From: Paraburkholderia sp. PGU19
GTDB lineage: Bacteria; Pseudomonadota; Gammaproteobacteria; Burkholderiales; Burkholderiaceae
Direction: 5' to 3'
DNA length: 64,000 bases
Assembly (NCBI RefSeq): GCF_013426915.1
Contig: NZ_AP023183.1
Coordinates: 496,001 to 560,000, forward strand
The position numbers were made by a program, and so were the translations under genes. The notes beneath the pieces were generated by a model. The model searched no databases, had not been told where the DNA came from, and saw only the letters and a program-made list of their open reading frames with translations. This document shows positions 61,791 to 64,000 of this stretch, piece by piece (within the stretch, counting starts at the first letter, position 1; each line of letters begins with the position of its first letter).

Positions 61791-62864
61791 TCAGTGCAAG
61801 GTCGCGAGATACGCGGACAACGCAGCCGCTTCCGCCGATGTCAGCATGATGCTGGGCATCAGCGAATCAGGTTTGATCCGTTGCGCGTGGCGGATCCAGT
61901 CGAGCCGATTTCCAGGAGTGTTGGTCAATGCGCCCGCCGCGATCAGCCTGCGCGCGTTCAGATGCGTGAGATCGGGCGCTTGTGCGCCGTTCGCGTCGGA
62001 GCCGCGTATCGCATGACAACCGGCGCAACGCTCATGAAAGAGTTGCTGTCCGCGCGATGCCATTGCGTCGGAGGCAACGGGCGTCGCGGGCAGTGCCTGC
62101 GCGCTGCGCCAGGCATCGAAGGCCGCGCGGTCCTGTGCGACGACCTCGAACGCCATATGCGCGTGCTGTGCGCCGCAAAACTGCGAACACTGCCCGCGAT
62201 AGACGCCCGGCGCGTCGGCCTGAATCCATTGCTCGTTGATCTGGCCGGGAATCGTTTGCGTCTTGCCCGCGAGTAGCGGCACCCAGAACGCGTGGATGAC
62301 GTCGGCGCTTTTCAGCACGATCTTCACCGGCTGACCGACAGGAATGTGAATCTCGTTCGCGGTGACAAATGGCGGACCGCCGTCCGTGCCGCCATATTCC
62401 ACTTTCCACCACCAGTCGTAAGCCGTCACGGTGAGCGTCAGTGCCGGCGCGCGCGGCGGCGCCGCCACGGAATCGAGGGTGACGAGCGTGTAGACGAGCG
62501 CCGCCACCAGAAGGACCGAGGAAATGGCAGTGCCGGCATAAACCCAGCGCAGCGCGACCGCTTCGCCTTGCGCGAGATGATCGTCGGTTTGCGCAAGGCG
62601 CCGTCGTGCAATCGCGATCGCGAGCAATAACGCGATGATCGCGATCACGGACATCGACAGCGTCGCGAGCGCCCAGCCGAGATGCATCGACGGTTCGGCG
62701 GCTGGGCCATAAGCGTGAAGAAAGTAATCGAGGGGCGCTCCGAGTGCGTTGCGTTGCACAGCCATCGACCCGACGGAAGCGGCGATCGAAACGCCGGCCC
62801 TCACCTCTTTACCGTTGCGGTCCACTTCTTCCGGCTTCCGATGCATCCGCTTGCGTTCCGCCAT
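61791..62864 (-). CDS. ctaC: Cytochrome c oxidase subunit II with fused cytochrome c
   Basis: A 357-residue subunit II. Two N-terminal helices (LGWALATLSMSVIAIIALLLAIAI, WVYAGTAISSVLLVAALVYTLV) are followed by the CuA domain with the copper motif GQCSQFCGAQHAHM and aromatic YDWWWKVEY, and a C-terminal cytochrome c domain with heme site RCAGCHA and a later LMPS Met ligand. A fused heme c makes this a caa3-type enzyme. The long polar N-terminal tail before MAVQRN may mean that translation starts later (about 62765). First gene of the operon. Confidence 0.93.
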   Translation of the reverse strand: MAERKRMHRKPEEVDRNGKEVRAGVSIAASVGSMAVQRNALGAPLDYFLHAYGPAAEPSMHLGWALATLSMSVIAIIALLLAIAIARRRLAQTDDHLAQGEAVALRWVYAGTAISSVLLVAALVYTLVTLDSVAAPPRAPALTLTVTAYDWWWKVEYGGTDGGPPFVTANEIHIPVGQPVKIVLKSADVIHAFWVPLLAGKTQTIPGQINEQWIQADAPGVYRGQCSQFCGAQHAHMAFEVVAQDRAAFDAWRSAQALPATPVASDAMASRGQQLFHERCAGCHAIRGSDANGAQAPDLTHLNARRLIAAGALTNTPGNRLDWIRHAQRIKPDSLMPSIMLTSAEAAALSAYLATLH

Positions 62865-63104
62865 TTCGATGCCTGTCTGTTCACGAGACGACTCGCCCGA
62901 CCTGGTTTAGCAAAAAACGGGCACGCCCGGCGGACGCGCACTGAAGGGTCGTCGTAAGGAACAAGGCATGGACGGCGGTAATTCGAATATGAATACCTGG
63001 CAATAGGATCGCGCGACCGCCGTACGATTTACGTCACGATGTGCTGTATTTACACATCGCGCGTAAAACAAAAACCTCTCGAGCCCCTCGGCGTCGCGGC
63101 TCAC

Positions 63105-64000
63105 TCAAATTTCTTCCAACTCCGGTTCACGCACGATTCGCACGGGAATAGACTTGGCGGCCGGCACTTTGCTCTCTTTCGCATGATGCGAGAGGGGAAT
63201 CAGCGGGTTGCACTCAGGGAAATAACCCGCGATACACCCCTCAGGCAGATCGAAACTCACTACCCTGAAGCCATCCACCTGACGCTTCATTCCATCCGGC
63301 GAGACCGCTTCGAGGGATATCGACATGCCTGCTTCGAGCCCTTGACGAGCGATGTCCGCGGGATTCATCAACACGACCATCCGCGTGCCGCTGATGCCGC
63401 GAAAACGGTCGTCGAGCCGATAGATCGTCGTGTTGAACTGACTGTCGCTGCGCAGCGTGAACAGACGTAAATCGGTGGCGCCGCGCTCCGGCATGTCGGG
63501 GTCTTCGTTCAACGTCCCGGGTACAAGAAACTCTGCCTTGCCGCTCTTCGTTTGCCATTTCCGTTCGCGCGCCGGCAGTGGGCGGTGAAAGCCGCCAGGC
63601 GTCCAAAGCCGCGCGTTGAAGTCGTGAAAGATGTCGGGATAGGTTTGAGCAATCGCATCGCGGATCAGCGCATAGTCGTTGCTCCATGCTTCCCAGTCGA
63701 CCGATGACTGATCGAGCGTCGCCATCGCGATGCCCGCCACGATGGCCTGTTCAGACAGCAGACGGTCGCTTGCCGGCAACGCGACACCGCGCGAACCATG
63801 CATGCAGCCAGTGCTGTCCTCCATCGAAACCGCCTGCGGCTTGCCGAGCCGCCTGTCGACCTCGATGCGGCTGAGGCACGGCAGCAGATAGGACACTTCG
63901 CCATGCACGAGATGACTTCGGTTGAGCTTGGTCGCGACGTGCACGGTCAGGCCTAGTTTGCGCCACGCCGGCTCGATCGCGTAACGGTCCGGAACCGACC
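63105..64000 (-). CDS. Molybdopterin oxidoreductase (YdeP-like), partial
   Basis: The minus frame is open from 63105 to the right edge, at least 298 residues, and must start outside the window; the internal GTG at 63944 is not the start. LTVHVATKLNRSHLVHGEVSYLLPCLSRIEVD and SMEDSTGCMHGSRGVALPAS, and the MopB dinucleotide-binding domain (LRSDSQFNTTIYRLDDRFRGI...NPADIARQGLEAGM), match the YdeP/FdhF-like 'oxidoreductase alpha subunit' group, which has no fused iron-sulfur redox chain. It would use a molybdenum or tungsten cofactor on formate or another small substrate. It is separated from the oxidase operon by about 240 bases. Confidence 0.88.
   Translation of the reverse strand, partial: SVPDRYAIEPAWRKLGLTVHVATKLNRSHLVHGEVSYLLPCLSRIEVDRRLGKPQAVSMEDSTGCMHGSRGVALPASDRLLSEQAIVAGIAMATLDQSSVDWEAWSNDYALIRDAIAQTYPDIFHDFNARLWTPGGFHRPLPARERKWQTKSGKAEFLVPGTLNEDPDMPERGATDLRLFTLRSDSQFNTTIYRLDDRFRGISGTRMVVLMNPADIARQGLEAGMSISLEAVSPDGMKRQVDGFRVVSFDLPEGCIAGYFPECNPLIPLSHHAKESKVPAAKSIPVRIVREPELEEI

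Overview
The window looks like a stretch of a Burkholderiaceae genome (Paraburkholderia/Burkholderia sensu lato), probably an accessory part of a secondary chromosome or megaplasmid. The support is high GC with strong third-position GC bias, a caa3-type oxidase, a phasin, an ISNCY-type transposase, a LigD/Ku end-joining pair and many small stress-associated proteins common in that group. No rRNA, tRNA, CRISPR array, replication origin or conjugation gene was seen. Species and replicon are inference.

Layout. 0-4 kb: a Sel1-repeat protein cut by the left edge and a large UPF0182 membrane protein. 4.2-8.9 kb: a toxin-antitoxin graveyard holding a RelE-like fragment, VapB with frameshifted VapC, a broken AbiEii-like gene, an intact RES/Xre pair, and CcdA with frameshifted CcdB. 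9.0-10.6 kb: an ISNCY-like insertion sequence. 10.7-18.3 kb: remnants, a DUF421 protein, a ParB-like protein, a hemerythrin, then the minus-strand operon ligD - ku - MerR/TPR protein. 18.5-26.8 kb: lipoprotein, phosphatidylserine decarboxylase, SDR, a decayed manganese catalase, a GT2 glycosyltransferase, a sigma-54 response regulator, a receiver protein and small proteins. 27-36 kb: a GT4 glycosyltransferase, a frameshifted FemAB-like gene, a lysine-rich periplasmic protein, an orphan truncated HicB and long gene-poor stretches. 36.8-46 kb: two tandem Hsp20 genes behind a candidate RNA thermometer, a GAF histidine kinase, small stress proteins, a frameshifted phasin, IS6 and IS21 remnants, a shattered SDR, DUF4142 and a second ParB-like protein. 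46-57 kb: small secreted protein, SDR, PoxB-like TPP enzyme, NRAMP-like transporter, YihY/BrkB, UvrA and a receiver. 57.3-62.9 kb: a caa3-type cytochrome oxidase operon with a triheme cytochrome c. 63.1-64 kb: C-terminal end of a molybdopterin oxidoreductase, cut by the right edge.

How the genes fit together. Much of the content fits stress survival: DNA double-strand break repair (LigD, Ku), excision repair (UvrA), chaperones (Hsp20 x2), peroxide defence (a now broken catalase), envelope lipid and glycan modification, alternative respiration, and many one-component or receiver proteins. Several families occur as two copies tens of kilobases apart: ParB-like, stress-type SDR, Gly-rich secreted protein, the PASDAPATGG protein, the small 26.5/52.1 kb family and the MerR/TPR protein. 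This suggests repeated duplication or accretion of one stress-gene set.

Many small genes carry single frameshifts. Several very long reading frames (918, 839, 897 and 665 codons) are intact, so decay seems more likely than uniformly poor base calling, but individual frameshifts could be assembly errors. The most interesting signals are the SD-sequestering hairpin upstream of the first hsp20, the MerR/TPR gene overlapping ku together with the relic of a second copy, the paired ParB-like proteins outside any parAB context, and the scattered paralogue pairs.
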